From Neoechinorhynchus agilis (lineage: Eukaryota > Acanthocephala): a stretch of 64,000 nt of DNA. The DNA is taken from contig CM121341.1 in NCBI GenBank assembly GCA_051530055.1, positions 372,001 through 436,000 on the forward strand, in the 5' to 3' direction. Of this stretch, positions 11,440 to 25,047 are shown in pieces. Position numbers and translations under genes: made by a program. Below the pieces are notes generated by a model, which saw only the letters and a program-made list of their open reading frames with translations, did no database searches and was not told the origin of the DNA. Each line of letters begins with the position of its first letter. Positions within the stretch are counted from its first letter, which is position 1.

Positions 11440-12599
11440 TTCAAACGTACTATTTGGGCAATAGAAAAACACCCAATTTCAATGAAACCCAACAAGGAGA
11501 TGAAATACACTTCAAAATTCTCATTCGTAATCGACAAAAGAAAATCTCCACTGCCATAAAACCAGGAATTCAACAGCTAACTAGGACGTTTCGGGTCTTA
11601 ACTCTAAAAATTACTCTTTTAGCGATGGAAAAAAGTTAAATTTTGCGTAAACTTTAGGACAGTACAAACGCAGGACACGGATAACGTTAACTTAAAAATT
11701 CTCCCATCAATCGGTAAAAACGCATCACCGATGAAATTGCTCGCTGTTCAACATTTGACTTGGACGTTTTATGGTTTTATTCGATAAAATCAAGAGCATA
11801 ATTTTAGCGATAGAAAATATCAATTTAAAAATTTACGTTTACTTTTGAACCATGCAAACGCAGAACATGGATAAAATACACGTACGAAGTTCTCCCGTGA
11901 GCCCGGAGTTCAGCAATTGACTTGAACGTTTCAGATTTTAACTCGCAAAATTAAAAATACTATTTTAGAGATAGAAAAAACAATTGAAAACTTTTTTGCC
12001 AACCTTGGACAAATAAAACAAAGAAGCTGGATAAAACTAGCTTCAAAATCCTCACACGAGTCGATAAAATAATAACACCGATGTCATGGAACCCGAATTT
12101 CAACAGTTTGCTCAGACGCTTCGGATTTTAACTCGGAAAACTAAAATTTACCATTTCAGCGGTTGAAGAACACCAATTTAAAATTTGAATCCACTTTTGG
12201 ACATCGAAAACTTATCAGGTGGAAAACCAATAAATTTTCGTATTGATCGATAAAAGAAAATCTCTCAAGTAATTGCTCGCCGTTAAACAGTTGACTTGGA
12301 CGTTTCGGGCTTTAACTTGATAAAATTTGGAGAATTATTTTATTGAAAGAAAAACAAAATTTAAAATGAATCGATAAAAGCAGATATCTGAATCGATTGC
12401 TCCCTGTTTAACCGTTGAGTCGGATGTTTCAGAGCTTCGCTCCATAAAATGTGGAGCTTTTTTTTAATGATTGCAAAAATTAACATTTTACGTCCACTTT
12501 TGGCAAATGAAAATGCATGACGTCAATAAAATACACTACAAAATTCTCCCATAAATCTATAAAAGCATAACTCTGAGAAGATTGCCCGCTCTACAACGG
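11440..12599. repeat. Satellite A, diverged left edge
   Basis: About six tandem copies clearly related to the 187-bp satellite A monomer but much diverged. Recurrent blocks are a TTTCGG-type segment followed by a GATAAAAT-like segment, then cAAACGCAGGAC-like and GGATAAAAT-like segments. Identity to the core consensus rises toward the right, where the core begins near 12600. Confidence 0.85.
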
Positions 12600-15500
12600 T
12601 TCACTCGGAATCGCTGTTCAACCGTTGAGTCTAATGTTTCGGGGTTTCACTTGATAAAATATGGAGTATTTTTTAAGTAAAAGTAAAAATTTGAATTTCT
12701 ACGTCCACTTTTGGACAACGAAAACGCAGGACTTGGATAGAATATACTTTATAACTTTCATATGGATCTTTAAAAAGTCATCACTGAATCGATTGCTCGC
12801 TGTTCAACCGTTGAGTCTAATGTTTCGGGGTTTCACTTGATAAATATGGAGCATTTTTTAAGTAAAGAAAAAATTTGAATTTCTACGTCCACTTTTGGAC
12901 AACGAAAACGCAGGACTTGGATAGAATATACTTTATAACTTTCATATGGATCTTTAAAAAGCCGATCACTGAATCGATTGCTCGCTGTTCAACCGTTGAG
13001 TCTAATGTTTCGGGGTTTCACTTGATAAAATACGGAGTATTTTTTAAGTAAAAGTAAAAATTTGAATTTTTACGTCCATTTTCCGATAACGAAAACGCTG
13101 GACTTGGATAGAATATACTTTATAACTTTCATATGGATCTTTAAAAAGTCGATCACTGAACTATTGCTCGCTGTTTAACCGTTGAGTCTAATGTTTCGGG
13201 GTTTCACTTGATAAAATATGGAGCATTTTTTAAGTAAAAGAAAAAATTTGAATTCTGTCCACTTTTGGACAACGAAAACGCAGGACTTGGATAGAATATA
13301 CTTTATAACTTTCATATGGATCTTTAAGAAAGTCCATCACTGAATCGATTGCTCGCTGTTCAACCGTTGAGTCTAATGTTTCGGGGTTTCACTTGATTAA
13401 ATATGGGGCATTTTTTAAGTAAAAGAAAAAATTTGAATTTTTACGTCCATTTTCCGATAACGAAAACGCAGGACTTGGATAGAATATACTTTATAACTTT
13501 CATATGGATCTTTAAAAAGTCGATCACTGAATCTATTGCTCGCTGTTTAACCGTTGAGTCTAATGTTTCGGGGTTTAACTTGATTAAATATGGGGCATTT
13601 TTTAAGTAAAAGAAAAAATTTGAATTTTTACGTCCATTTTCCAATAACGAAAACGCAGGACTTGGATAGAATATACATTATAACTTTCATATGGATCTTT
13701 AAAAAGCCGATCACTGAATCGATTGCTCGCTGTTCAACCGTTGAGTCTAATGTTTCGGGGTTTCACTTGATAAAATATGGAGTATTTTTTAAGTAAAAGA
13801 AAAAATTTGAATTTCTACGTCCACTTTTGGACAACGAAAACGCAGGACTTGGATAGAATATACTTTATAACTTTCATATGGATCTTTAAGAAAGTCCATC
13901 ACTGAATCGATTGCTCGCTGTTAAACCGTTGAGTCTAATGTTTCGGGGTTTCACTTGATAAAATATGGAGCATTTTTTAAGTAAAAGAAAAAATTTGAAT
14001 TTCTACGTCCACTTTTGGACAACGAAAACGCAGGACTTGGATAGAATATACTTTATAACTTTCATATGGATCTTTAAGAAAGTCCATCACTGAATCGATT
14101 GCTCGCTGTTAAACCGTTGAGTCTAATGTTTCGGGGTTTCACTTGATAAAATATGGAGCATTTTTTAAGTAAAAGAAAAAATTTGAATTTCTACGTCCAC
14201 TTTTGGACAACGAAAACGCTGGACTTGGATAGAATATACTTTATAACTTTCATATGGATCTTTAAGAAAGTCGATCACTGAATCGATTGCTCGCTGTTAA
14301 ACCGTTGAGTCTAATGTTTCGGGGTTTCACTTGATAAAATATGGAGCATTTTTTAAGTAAAAGAAAAAATTTGAATTTCTACGTCCACTTTTGGACAACG
14401 AAATCGCTGGACTTGGATAGAATATACTTTATAACTTTCATATGGATCTTTAAAAAGTCGATCACTGAATCGATTGCTCGCTGTTTAACCGTTGAGTCTA
14501 ATGTTTCGGGGTTTCACTTGATAAAATACGGAGTATTTTTTAAGTAAAAGTAAAAATTTGAATTTCTACGTCCACTTTTGGACAACGAAAACGCAGGACT
14601 TGGATAGAATATACTTTATAACTTTCATATGGATCTTTAAAAAGTCGATCACTGAATCGATTGCTCGCTGTTAAACCGTTGAGTCTAATGTTTCGGGGTT
14701 TCACTTGATAAAATACGGAGTATTTTTTAAGTAAAAGTAAAAATTTGAATTTTTACGTCCATTTTCCGATAACGAAAACGCTGGACTTGGATAGAATATA
14801 CTTTATAACTTTCATATGGATCTTTAAGAAAGTCCATCACTGAATCGATTGCTCGCTGTTAAACCGTTGAGTCTAATGTTTCGGGGTTTCACTTGATAAA
14901 ATATGGAGCATTTTTTAAGTAAAAGAAAAAATTTGAATTTCTACGTCCACTTTTGGACAACGAAAACGCTGGACTTGGATAGAATATACTTTATAACTTT
15001 CATATGGATCTTTAAAAAGTCGATCACTGAATCGATTGCTCGCTGTTCAACCGTTGAGTCTAATGTTTCGGGGTTTCACTTGATAAAATATGGAGCATTT
15101 TTTAAGTAAAAGAAAAAATTTGAATTTCTACGTCCACTTTTGGACAACGAAAACGCAGGACTTGGATAGAATATACTTTATAACTTTCATATGGATCTTT
15201 AAAAAGTCGATCACTGAATCGATTGCTCGCTGTTCAACCGTTGAGTCTAATGTTTCGGGGTTTCACTTGATAAAATATGGAGCATTTTTTAAGTAAAAGA
15301 AAAAATTTGAATTTCTACGTCCACTTTTGGACAACGAAAACGCAGGACTTGGATAGAATATACTTTATAACTTTCATATGGATCTTTAAAAAGTCGATCA
15401 CTGAATCGATTGCTCGCTGTTCAACCGTTGAGTCTAATGTTTCGGGGTTTCACTTGATATACGGAGTATTTTTTAAGTAAAAGTAAAAATTTGAATTTTT

Positions 15501-18500
15501 ACGTCCACTTTTGGACAACGAAAACGCAGGACTTGGATAGAATATACTTTATAACTTTCATATGGATCTTTAAGAAAGTCCATCACTGAATCGATTGCTC
15601 GCTGTTCAACCGTTGAGTCTAATGTTTCGGGGTTTCACTTGATAAAATACGGAGTATTTTTTAAGTAAAAGTAAAAATTTGAATTTTTACGTCCATTTTC
15701 CGATAACGAAAACGCAGGACTTGAGAATATACTTTATAACTTTCATATGGATCTTTAAAAAGTCGATCACTGAATCTATTGCTCGCTGTTTAACCGTTGA
15801 GTCTAATGTTTCGGGGTTTCACTTGATAAAATACGGAGTATTTTTTAAGTAAAGTAAAAATTTGAATTTTTACGTCTACTTTTGAACAACGAAAAAGCGG
15901 GACTTGGATAGAATATACTTTATAACTTTCATATGGATCTTTAAAAAGCCGATCACTGAATCGATTGCTCGCTGTTAAACCGTTGAGTCTAATGTTTCGG
16001 GGTTTCACTTGATAAAATATGGAGCATTTTTTAAGTAAAAGAAAAAATTTGAATTTCTACGTCCACTTTTGGACAACGAAAACGCAGGACTTGGATAGAA
16101 TATACTTTATAACTTTCATATGGATCTTTAAGAAAGCCGATCACTGAATCGATTGCTCGCTGTTTAACCGTTGAGTCTAATGTTTCGGGGTTTCACTTGA
16201 TAAAATATGGCGCATTTTTTAAGTAAAAGAAAAAATTTGAATTTTTACGTCCATTTTCCGATAACGAAAACGCAGGACTTGGATAGAATATACTTTATAA
16301 CTTTCATATGGATCTTCAAAAAAGCCGATCACTGAATCGATTGCTCGCTGTTAAACCGTTGAGTCTAATGTTTCGGGGTTTCACTTGATAAAATATGGAG
16401 TATTTTTTAAGTAAAAGAAAAAATTTGAATTTCTACGTCCACTTTGGGACAAGGAAAACGCAGGACTTGGATAGAATATACTTTATAACTTTCATACGGA
16501 TCTTTAAAAAGCCGATCACTGAATCGATTGCTCGCTGTTTATCCGTTGAGTCTAATGTTTCTGGGTTTCACTTGATAAAATATGGAGCATTTTTTAAGTA
16601 AAAGAAAAAATTTGAATTTCTACGTCAACTTTTTGACAACCGAAACGCTGGACTTGGATAAAATATACTTTATAACTTTCATACGGATCTTTAAAAGCCG
16701 ATCACTGAATCGATTGCTCGCTGTTTAACCGTTGAGTCTAATGTTTCGGGGTTTCACTTGATAAAATATGGAGCATTTTTTAAGTAAAAGAAAAAATTTG
16801 AATTTCTACGTCCACTTTTTGACAACGAAAACGCTGGACTTGGATAGAATATACTTTATAACTTTCATATGGATCTTTAAAAAGCCGATCACTGAATCGA
16901 TTGCTCGCTGTTCAACCGTTGAGTCTAATGTTTCGGGGTTTCACTTGATAAAATATGGAGCATTTTTTAAGTAAAAGAAAAAAATTTGAATTTCTACGTC
17001 CACTTTTGGACAACGAAAACGCAGGACTTGGATAGAATATACTTTATACCTTTCATATGGATCTTTAAGAAAGCCGATCACTGAATCGATTGCTCGCTGT
17101 TCAACCGTTGAGTCTAATGTTTTGGGGTTTCACTTAAAAATATGAAGCATTTTTTAAGTAAAAGAAAAAATTTGAATTTCTACGTCCACTTTTGGACAAC
17201 GAAAACGCAGGACTTGGATAGAATATACTTTATAACTTTCATATGGATCTTTAAGAAAGCCGATCACTGAATCGATTGCTCGCTGTTAAACCGTTGAGTC
17301 TAATGTTTCGAGGTTTCACTTGATAAAATATGGAGCATTTTTTAAGTAAAAGAAAAAATTTGAATTTCTACGTCCACTTTTGGACAAGGAAAACGCTGGA
17401 CTTGGATAGAATATACTTTATAACTTTCATATGGATCTTTAAAAAGCCGATCACTGAATCGATTGCTCGCTGTTTAACCGTTGAGTCTAATGTTTCGGGG
17501 TTTCACTTGATAAAATATGGAGCATTTTTTAAGTAAAAGAAAAAATTTGAATTTCTACGTCCACTTTTGGACAACGAAAACGCAGGACTTGGATAGAATA
17601 TACTTTATAACTTTCATATGGATCTTTAAAAAGCCGATCACTGAATCGATTGCTCGCTGTTCAACCGTTGAGTCTAATGTTTCGGGGTTTCACTTGATAA
17701 AATATGGAGCATTTTTTAAGTAAAAGAAAAAATTTGAATTTTTACGTCCATTTTCCGATAACGAAAACGCAGGACTTGGATAGAATATACTTTATAACTT
17801 TCATATGGATCTTTAAGAAAGCCGATCACTGAATCGATTGCTCGCTGTTTAACCGTTGAGTCTAATGTTTCGGGGTTTCACTTGATAAAATATGGCGCAT
17901 TTTTTAAGTAAAAGAAAAAATTTGAATTTTTACGTCCATTTTCCGATAACGAAAACGCAGGACTTGGATAGAATATACTTTATAACTTTCATATGGATCT
18001 TTAAAAAAGCCGATCACTGAATCGATTGCTCGCTGTTAAACCGTTGAGTCTAATGTTTCGGGGTTTCACTTGATAAAATATGGAGAATTTTTTAAGTAAA
18101 AGAAAAAATTTGAATTTCTACGTCCACTTTTGGACAACGAAATCGCTGGACTTGGATAGAATATACTTTATAACTTTCATATGGATCTTTAAGAAAGCCG
18201 ATCACTGAATCGATTGCTCGCTGTTAAACCGTTGAGTCTAATGTTTCGGGGTTTCACTTGATAAAATATGGAGCATTTTTTAAGTAAAAGAAAAAATTTG
18301 AATTTCTACGTCCACTTTTGGACAACGAAATCGCTGGACTTGGATAGAATATACTTTATAACTTTCATATGGATCTTTAAAAAGCCGATCACTGAATCGA
18401 TTGCTCGCTGTTCAACCGTTGAGTCTAATGTTTCGGGGTTTCACTTGATAAAATATGGAGCATTTTTTAAGTAAAGGAAAAAATTGAATTTCTACGTCCA

Positions 18501-21500
18501 CTTTTGGACAACGAAAACGCTGGACTTGGATAGAATATACTTTATAACTTTCATATGGATCTTTAAAAAGTCGATCACTGAATCGATTGCTCGCTGTTCA
18601 ACCGTTGAGTCTAATGTTTCGGGGTTTCACTTGATAAAATACGGAGTATTTTTTAAGTAAAAGTAAAAATTTGAATTTCTACGTCCACTTTTGGACAACG
18701 AAAACGCAGGACTTGGATAGAATATACTTTATAACTTTCATATGGATCTTTAAAAAGCCGATCACTGAATCGATTGCTCGCTGTTCAACCGTTGAGTCTA
18801 ATGTTTCGGGGTTTCACTTGATAAAATATGGAGCATTTTTTAAGTAAAAGAAAAATTTGAATTTCTACGTCCACTTTTGGACAACGAAAACGCAGGACTT
18901 GGATAGAATATACTTTATAACTTTCATATGGATCTTTAAGAAAGTCCATCACTGAATCGATTGCTCGCTGTTTAACCGTTGAGTCTAATGTTTCGGGGTT
19001 TCACTTGATAAAATACGGAGTATTTTTTAAGTAAAAGTAAAAATTTGAATTTCTACGTCCACTTTTGGACAACGAAAACGCAGGACTTGGATAGAATATA
19101 CTTTATAACTTTCATATGGATCTTTAAAAAGCCGATCACTGAATCGATTGCTCGCTGTTCAACCGTTGAGTCTAATGTTTCGGGGTTTCACTTGATAAAA
19201 TACGGAGTATTTTTTAAGTAAAAGTAAAAATTTGAATTTTTACGTCCATTTTCCGATAACGAAAACGCAGGACTTGGATAGAATATACTTTATAACTTTC
19301 ATATGGATCTTTAAAAAGTCGATCACTGAATCTATTGCTCGCTGTTTAACCGTTGAGTCTAATGTTTCGGGGTTTCACTTGATAAAATACGGAGTATTTT
19401 TTAAGTAAAGTAAAAATTTGAATTTTTACGTCTACTTTTGAACAACGAAAACGCGGGACTTGGATAGAATATACTTTATAACTTTCATATGGATCTTTAA
19501 AAAGTCGATCACTGAATCGATTGCTCGCTGTTAAACCGTTGAGTCTAATGTTTCGGGGTTTCACTTGATAAAATATGGAGCATTTTTTAAGTAAAAGAAA
19601 AAATTTGAATTTCTACGTCCACTTTTGGACAACGAAAACGCAGGACTTGGATAGAATATACTTTATAACTTTCATATGGATCTTTAAGAAAGCCGATCAC
19701 TGAATCGATTGCTCGCTGTTCAACCGTTGAGTCTAATGTTTCGGGGTTTCACTTGATAAAATATGGAGCATTTTTTAAGTAAAGAAAAAATTTGAATTTT
19801 TACGTCCATTTTCCGATAACGAAAACGCAGGACTTGGATAGAATATACTTTATAACTTTCATATGGATCTTTAAAAAGCCGATCACTGAATCGATTGCTC
19901 GCTGTTAAACCGTTGAGTCTAATGTTTCGGGGTTTCACTTGATAAAATACGGAGTATTTTTTAAGTAAAAGAAAAAATTTGAATTTCTACGTCCACTTTG
20001 GGACAAGGAAAACGCAGGACTTGGATAGAATATACTTTATAACTTTCATACGGATCTTTAAAAAGCCGATCACTGAATCGATTGCTCGCTGTTTATCCGT
20101 TGAGTCTAATGTTTCTGGGTTTCACTTGATAAAATATGGAGCATTTTTTAAGTAAAAGAAAAAATTTGAATTTCTACGTCAACTTTTTGACAACCGAAAC
20201 GCTGGACTTGGATAAAATATACTTTATAACTTTCATACGGATCTTTAAAAAGCCGATCACTGAATCGATTGCTCGCTGTTTATCCGTTGAGTCTAATGTT
20301 TCTGGGTTTCACTTGATAAAATATGGAGCATTTTTTAAGTAAAAGAAAAAATTTGAATTTCTACGTCAACTTTTTGACAACCGAAACGCTGGACTTGGAT
20401 AAAATATACTTTATAACTTTCGTATGGATCTTTAAAAAGCCGATCATTGAATCGATTGCTCGCTGTTCAACCGTCGAGTCTAATGTTTCGGGGTTTCACT
20501 TGATAAAATATGGAGCATTTTTTAAGTAAAAGAAAAAATTTGAATTTCTACGTCTACTTTTGGACAACGAAAACGCAGGACTTGGATAGAATATACTTTA
20601 TACCTTTCATATGGATCTTTAAGAAAGCCGATCACTGAATCGATTGCTCGCTGTTCAACCGTTGAGTCTAATGTTTTGGGGTTTCACTTAATAAAATATA
20701 AAGCATTTTTTAAGTAAAAGAAAAAATTTGAATTTCTACGTCCACTTTTGGACAACGAAAACGCAGGACTTGGATAGAATATACTTTATAACTTTCAAAT
20801 GGATCTTTAAGAAAGCCGATCACTGAATCGATTGCTCGCTGTTAAACCGTTGAGTCTAATGTTTCGAGGTTTCACTTGATAAAATATGGAGCATTTTTTT
20901 AAGTAAAAGAAAAAATTTGAATTTCTACGTTCACTTTTGGACAAGGAAAACGCTGGACTTGGATAAAATATACTTTATAACTTTCATATGGATCTTTAAA
21001 AAGCCGATCACTGGATCGATTGCTCGCTGTTTATCCGTTGAGTCTAATGTTTCGGGGTTTCACTTGATAAAATATGGAGCATTTTTTAAGTAAAAGAAAA
21101 AATTTGAATTTCTACGTCCACTTTTGGACAACGAAAACGCAGGACTTGGATAGAATATACTTTATAACTTTCATATGGATCTTTAAAAAGCCGATCACTG
21201 AATCGATTGCTCGCTGTTCAACCGTTGAGTCTAATGTTTCGGGGTTTCACTTGATAAAATATGGAGCATTTTTTAAGTAAAGGAAAAAATTTGAATTTTT
21301 ACGTCCATTTTCCGATAACGAAAACGCAGGACTTGGATAGAATATAATTTATAACTTTCATATGGATCTTTAAGAAAGCCGATCACTGAATCGATTGCTC
21401 GCTGTTTAACCGTTGAGTCTAATGTTTCGGGGTTTCACTTGATAAAATATGGCGCATTTTTTAAGTAAAAGAAAAAATTTGAATTTTTACGTCCATTTTC

Positions 21501-22200
21501 CGATAACGAAAAAGCGGGACTTGGATAGAATATACTTTATAACTTTCATATGGATCTTCAAAAAAGCCGATCACTGAATCGATTGCTCGCTGTTAAACCG
21601 TTGAGTCTAATGTTTCGGGGTTTCACTTGATAAAATATGGAGAATTTTTTAAGTAAAAGAAAAAATTTGAATTTCTACGTCCACTTTTGGACAACGAAAT
21701 CGCTGGACTTGGATAGAATATACTTTATAACTTTCAAATGGATCTTTAAGAAAGCCGATCACTGAATCGATTGCTCGCTGTTAAACCGTTGAGTCTAATG
21801 TTTCGGGGTTTCACTTGATAAAATATGGAGCATTTTTTAAGTAAAAGAAAAAATTTGAATTTCTACGTCCACTTTTGGACAACGAAATCGCTGGACTTGG
21901 ATAGAATATACTTTATAACTTTCATATGGATCTTTAAAAAGCCGATCACTGAATCGATTGCTCGCTGTTCAACCGTTGAGTCTAATGTTTCGGGGTTTCA
22001 CTTGATAAAATATGGAGCATTTTTTAAGTAAAAGAAAAAATTTGAATTTCTACGTCCACTTTTGGACAACGAAAACGCAGGACTTGGATAGAATATACTT
22101 TATAACTTTCATATGGATCTTTAAAAAGTCGATCACTGAATCGATTGCTCGCTGTTAAACCGTTGAGTCTAATGTTTCGGGGTTTCACTTGATAAAATCA
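12600..22200. repeat. Satellite A core array, about 51 copies of a 187-bp monomer
   Basis: Highly similar head-to-tail monomers of about 187 bp. Period was read from repeated landmarks, for example starts at 14903, 15090 and 15277. Landmarks in each unit are TTTCGGGGTTTCACTTGAT, ACGTCCACTTTTGGACAACG, GGACTTGGATAGAATATAC and CGATTGCTCGCTGTT. Two monomer variants alternate irregularly: one with GTCCACTTTTGGAC, a perfect short inverted repeat, and one with GTCCATTTTCCGAT, which loses the symmetry. Single-copy markers recur at an offset of about 3,555 bp, showing a block duplication inside the array. Confidence 0.97.
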
Positions 22201-22345
22201 AGAGTAATATTTTTTGGGGAAAAAAATTTGGCGTCTACTTTGGGGGCATTGAAAATGTTGGATAAAATAAGCTTCAAAATTTTCCTATCTTTAAAAGCCG
22301 ATTTGTGATGGCATTGAGAAGGTATTTGAGCACTCGGACTTTTCG
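22201..22345. repeat. Satellite A, diverged right edge
   Basis: One strongly diverged monomer (CACTTGATAAAATCAAGAG, then a GTCTACTTTGG-like block and ACTCGGACTTTTCGG) closes the array before unique sequence. The right border is much sharper than the left. Confidence 0.75.
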
Positions 22346-23077
22346 GTTTTGGAAGCTGGATCGTTGGCGTTTGCAAAGTGTAGATTGCCTAGGAGGCTGT
22401 CATAAGTAATAAGAGAATATAGTTATGATGGCACACAAGAGTTTCTTTAAAAGCTTGTCTCTTACCCGTTGTCGTATTGGCTCACCTCCCTCTCTCTCAC
22501 CGCAACGGTGGCACTATCGCTACTCTGCACCACGCACATCTAATTAAAGACATAATTATGCACGCAACATACAGCGTCGCACTAATTACACATCCGGATA
22601 GGAAAAATTCGGCATATTAATCAGACCGCTTTGTTGTTCTCCATACTGCCAGCACAAATCCAAATTGATTACGCTCAATGGTTATGATGGTGGTGGTGGT
22701 GGTGGTGGTGGCACCACTTTATTCAACCGTCGCATGACTGAGTCGTCGAGAGAGAGAGAGATAAGTGCAGATCTCAAAATGAATTAATTCCAATTAAGCG
22801 TTCTGCTTCTACTAAGTCTAATTTCAGCTTTCTCAGCAGCCACCACCACCGCTATGGACTCTCACAACCAACCCGCGCTCTCTTTCTCTCTAACATTAGC
22901 ATTCATTTACTTTGACAGTTTAAGCTCAAGAGACTCCCGACTGGGAACAATTAAAAGTACAAGGCACGTTTCACATAAAAACAATAAAGATTCATTAATA
23001 CATAAAGCGAATTGAACACTTTGTCGGCAAAAAAAACAACCCACACAACCCTTATAGAATATATGTATTTGAAACAA
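22346..23077. other. Unique spacer with TAAT-rich cluster and simple repeats
   Basis: About 730 bp between satellite A and the EF-hand gene. It contains many homeodomain-type AT cores (CTAATTAAAG, ATAATTATG, CTAATTACAC and GAATTAATTCCAATTAAG between about 22540 and 22800), a GGT microsatellite at about 22689-22712, and a GA run at about 22749-22761. No protein-coding signal was seen. It may be regulatory, but that is inference. Confidence 0.45.
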
Positions 23078-23665
23078 TCATGATCCAGTCATCATCCTCA
23101 TGAAATCTAGAAATGATCTATAAATACCGAAGAGGCACTATAAACTTCCAAACGAACCTTCCAATGCAATCATCCCATCACTGTCTGGAACTATATCATT
23201 CAACATTGCGTTTATCTCCGTTTCAGACAGTGGCTCTTGTCCAAGCGAAACTAAAGCATGTTTAAACTCTTTCAGACTAATCCTTCCACTGTGGCCGACA
23301 TCAAATGCCGCGAATGCATTCTTAAGGTCATCATTACTTATTCGCGTTTCGGTCAACTCCTTAAGCAATTGAACAAATTGCTTCTGATCGTATTTTCTGT
23401 CTAAATGATCTCAAAGTCGTTACGGAAATAACGTAAAACCGAGCGCTAAACCAACCAGAAGCAATTTCGCGTTTTACGATCTCTCCAGAAGGAGCGAATC
23501 CAATAGAACGAGCAGTTTGAATCGCCTCCTTAGATGACAAATAACCATCACCATCTCGATCAAAAAACTCAAATACCGCCTTCACTTCTACTCACTACTC
23601 ACACTTAATATCGTAATAACATTTTACTCACCGGCACTGGAGATCTTCTTCACTGTAGCTCGTCG
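23078..23665 (-). CDS. Calmodulin-like EF-hand protein, first exon not found
   Basis: A calmodulin-sized EF-hand protein assembled from small exons on the minus strand: 23632-23665, 23456-23587, 23158-23400 and 23078-23106, separated by introns of 44, 55 and 51 nt that keep frame. The first EF loop, FDRDGDGYLSSKE, is canonical. A second region reads KYDQKQFVQLLKEL. The third, FDVGHSGRISLKE, and fourth, VPDSDGMIALED, lack some calcium ligands. The product ends FMRMMTGS, typical of this family. No ATG lies in the first exon listed, and its 5' side is an acceptor-like TTTAG, so the start exon lies further upstream (higher coordinates). It could be a calmodulin, troponin-C or centrin relative; with one canonical loop it is probably a divergent calmodulin-like sensor. 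Confidence 0.8.
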
Positions 23666-25047
23666 CTAAACGAAAATGTGTAGAAATTCGTAGTCGAATT
23701 AAGACAAATGACAGGTGAAAAGCGGTGATTAAATTCGTTTAGGCTCGAGTTGACGAACAACTAAAAGATAAAAATGCGAGCAACGTCTAAAGCGGTCCGA
23801 TTATCCCTTTTTTGTTATTGATTCCTAATACAAAATTTAAAGTTCTATAAATCGATATAGAAAACGACGACGACGACGAACGCATGGATCGCTAAATAAT
23901 TCTTAGGGGGTTTCGATTTTAATAATTTAACAGCGGTTTCTTTAATAAGATGTCTGCAATACTAAAAGGCACCTTATAAAATAAAACGATTCAATGGTGA
24001 GACACGCAGATTTGGTTCATTGTAGACGTAAAGCAGACAACCGCTAATGATGCCGTGCAAATATAAATTATTTGATTGAACAATGACAAGGCGCATTTTA
24101 GCTTCGGATTTCAATATAGGGATATCGATTTCAAATTAAGCGATTTCGAAACTAATATTGCTTAAAAAATGATCTGGTTTGTACGCGCAGCAATGTTTCT
24201 CCTTTGTTTTGGAGTTCGAAAATTCGACCTTTTTAACATCGAACGGAGATATCATAAGGCCTATTTAATCCTTATTTAGCCGCCGATAAAGAAATTAAAA
24301 GTCTTTTAAGATTGAACATAACAACAGTAGCCAAATGTGTAAAACTGGTTTACATTTTAGCAATATTAAGAATACAAAAATCATTGCAAAATAATCTGAT
24401 CGCTTCTTGAAAGCAAATCTACAATATATCCTCGTATTCTAAAGAAAAAAGATTGTCTCCATCGAATTGCGAAGTCAATAAGATTAAGCAACTTTTTCTA
24501 ACGGTTTTTAGAATAATAAATTAAAAGGGATATTTTCCGGCTAGTGGGTTTCGTCACGCAAATCTTCGCTAGTCAATAACAAACGTGAGAAAGAACGAGT
24601 CTACGAACTCGGTTCAGAACAAAACTCCCAAGCAAGTATTTCGTTTTTTATTCTCTATTGTTAACTACACTTCTGATGTAAATAAATTTAACATTTTCAT
24701 CCAAAATGACCTTTATAGCAATTCTAAACATAAACATAAGTTTCATCTAGTCAATCATCTTCAGACTAAGCTTGAAAACAATCAATAGGAGCGCTCATCC
24801 ACTTATCTAACTTAACTTTGCAATTCAAATCTTTAACGTAAGATAGTCGCTACTCCGAAGAATATAAATTAAATCATAGTATTTTTTTTGATTTATTACA
24901 ATTTTTTTTCAAGCATACATAATTTATAGTTTCTTCGACGCCCCTATTCATCGGCGCTGGCCAAAATGCTAGCCGCATTGCCCCGCTGCACCGCAATGCT
25001 TATTTTTTGCGCCAAGAACGACGTCGATCTTGGCTCTCCAGTCCCTG
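23666..25047. other. Intergenic region between the EF-hand gene and satellite B
   Basis: AT-rich sequence, probably including the missing first exon and promoter of the EF-hand gene. A short GAC repeat lies at about 23867-23880. A GC-richer patch at about 24940-25010 abuts the array. I see no recognisable gene. Confidence 0.4.

Noticed and set aside
13403-22031. Repeated 60-72-codon open frames in satellite A, such as MEHFLSKRKNLNFYVHF
   Set aside because: They appear in every monomer only because the unit happens to lack stops in one frame. The unit length of 187 is not a multiple of three, and variants do not respect codons.
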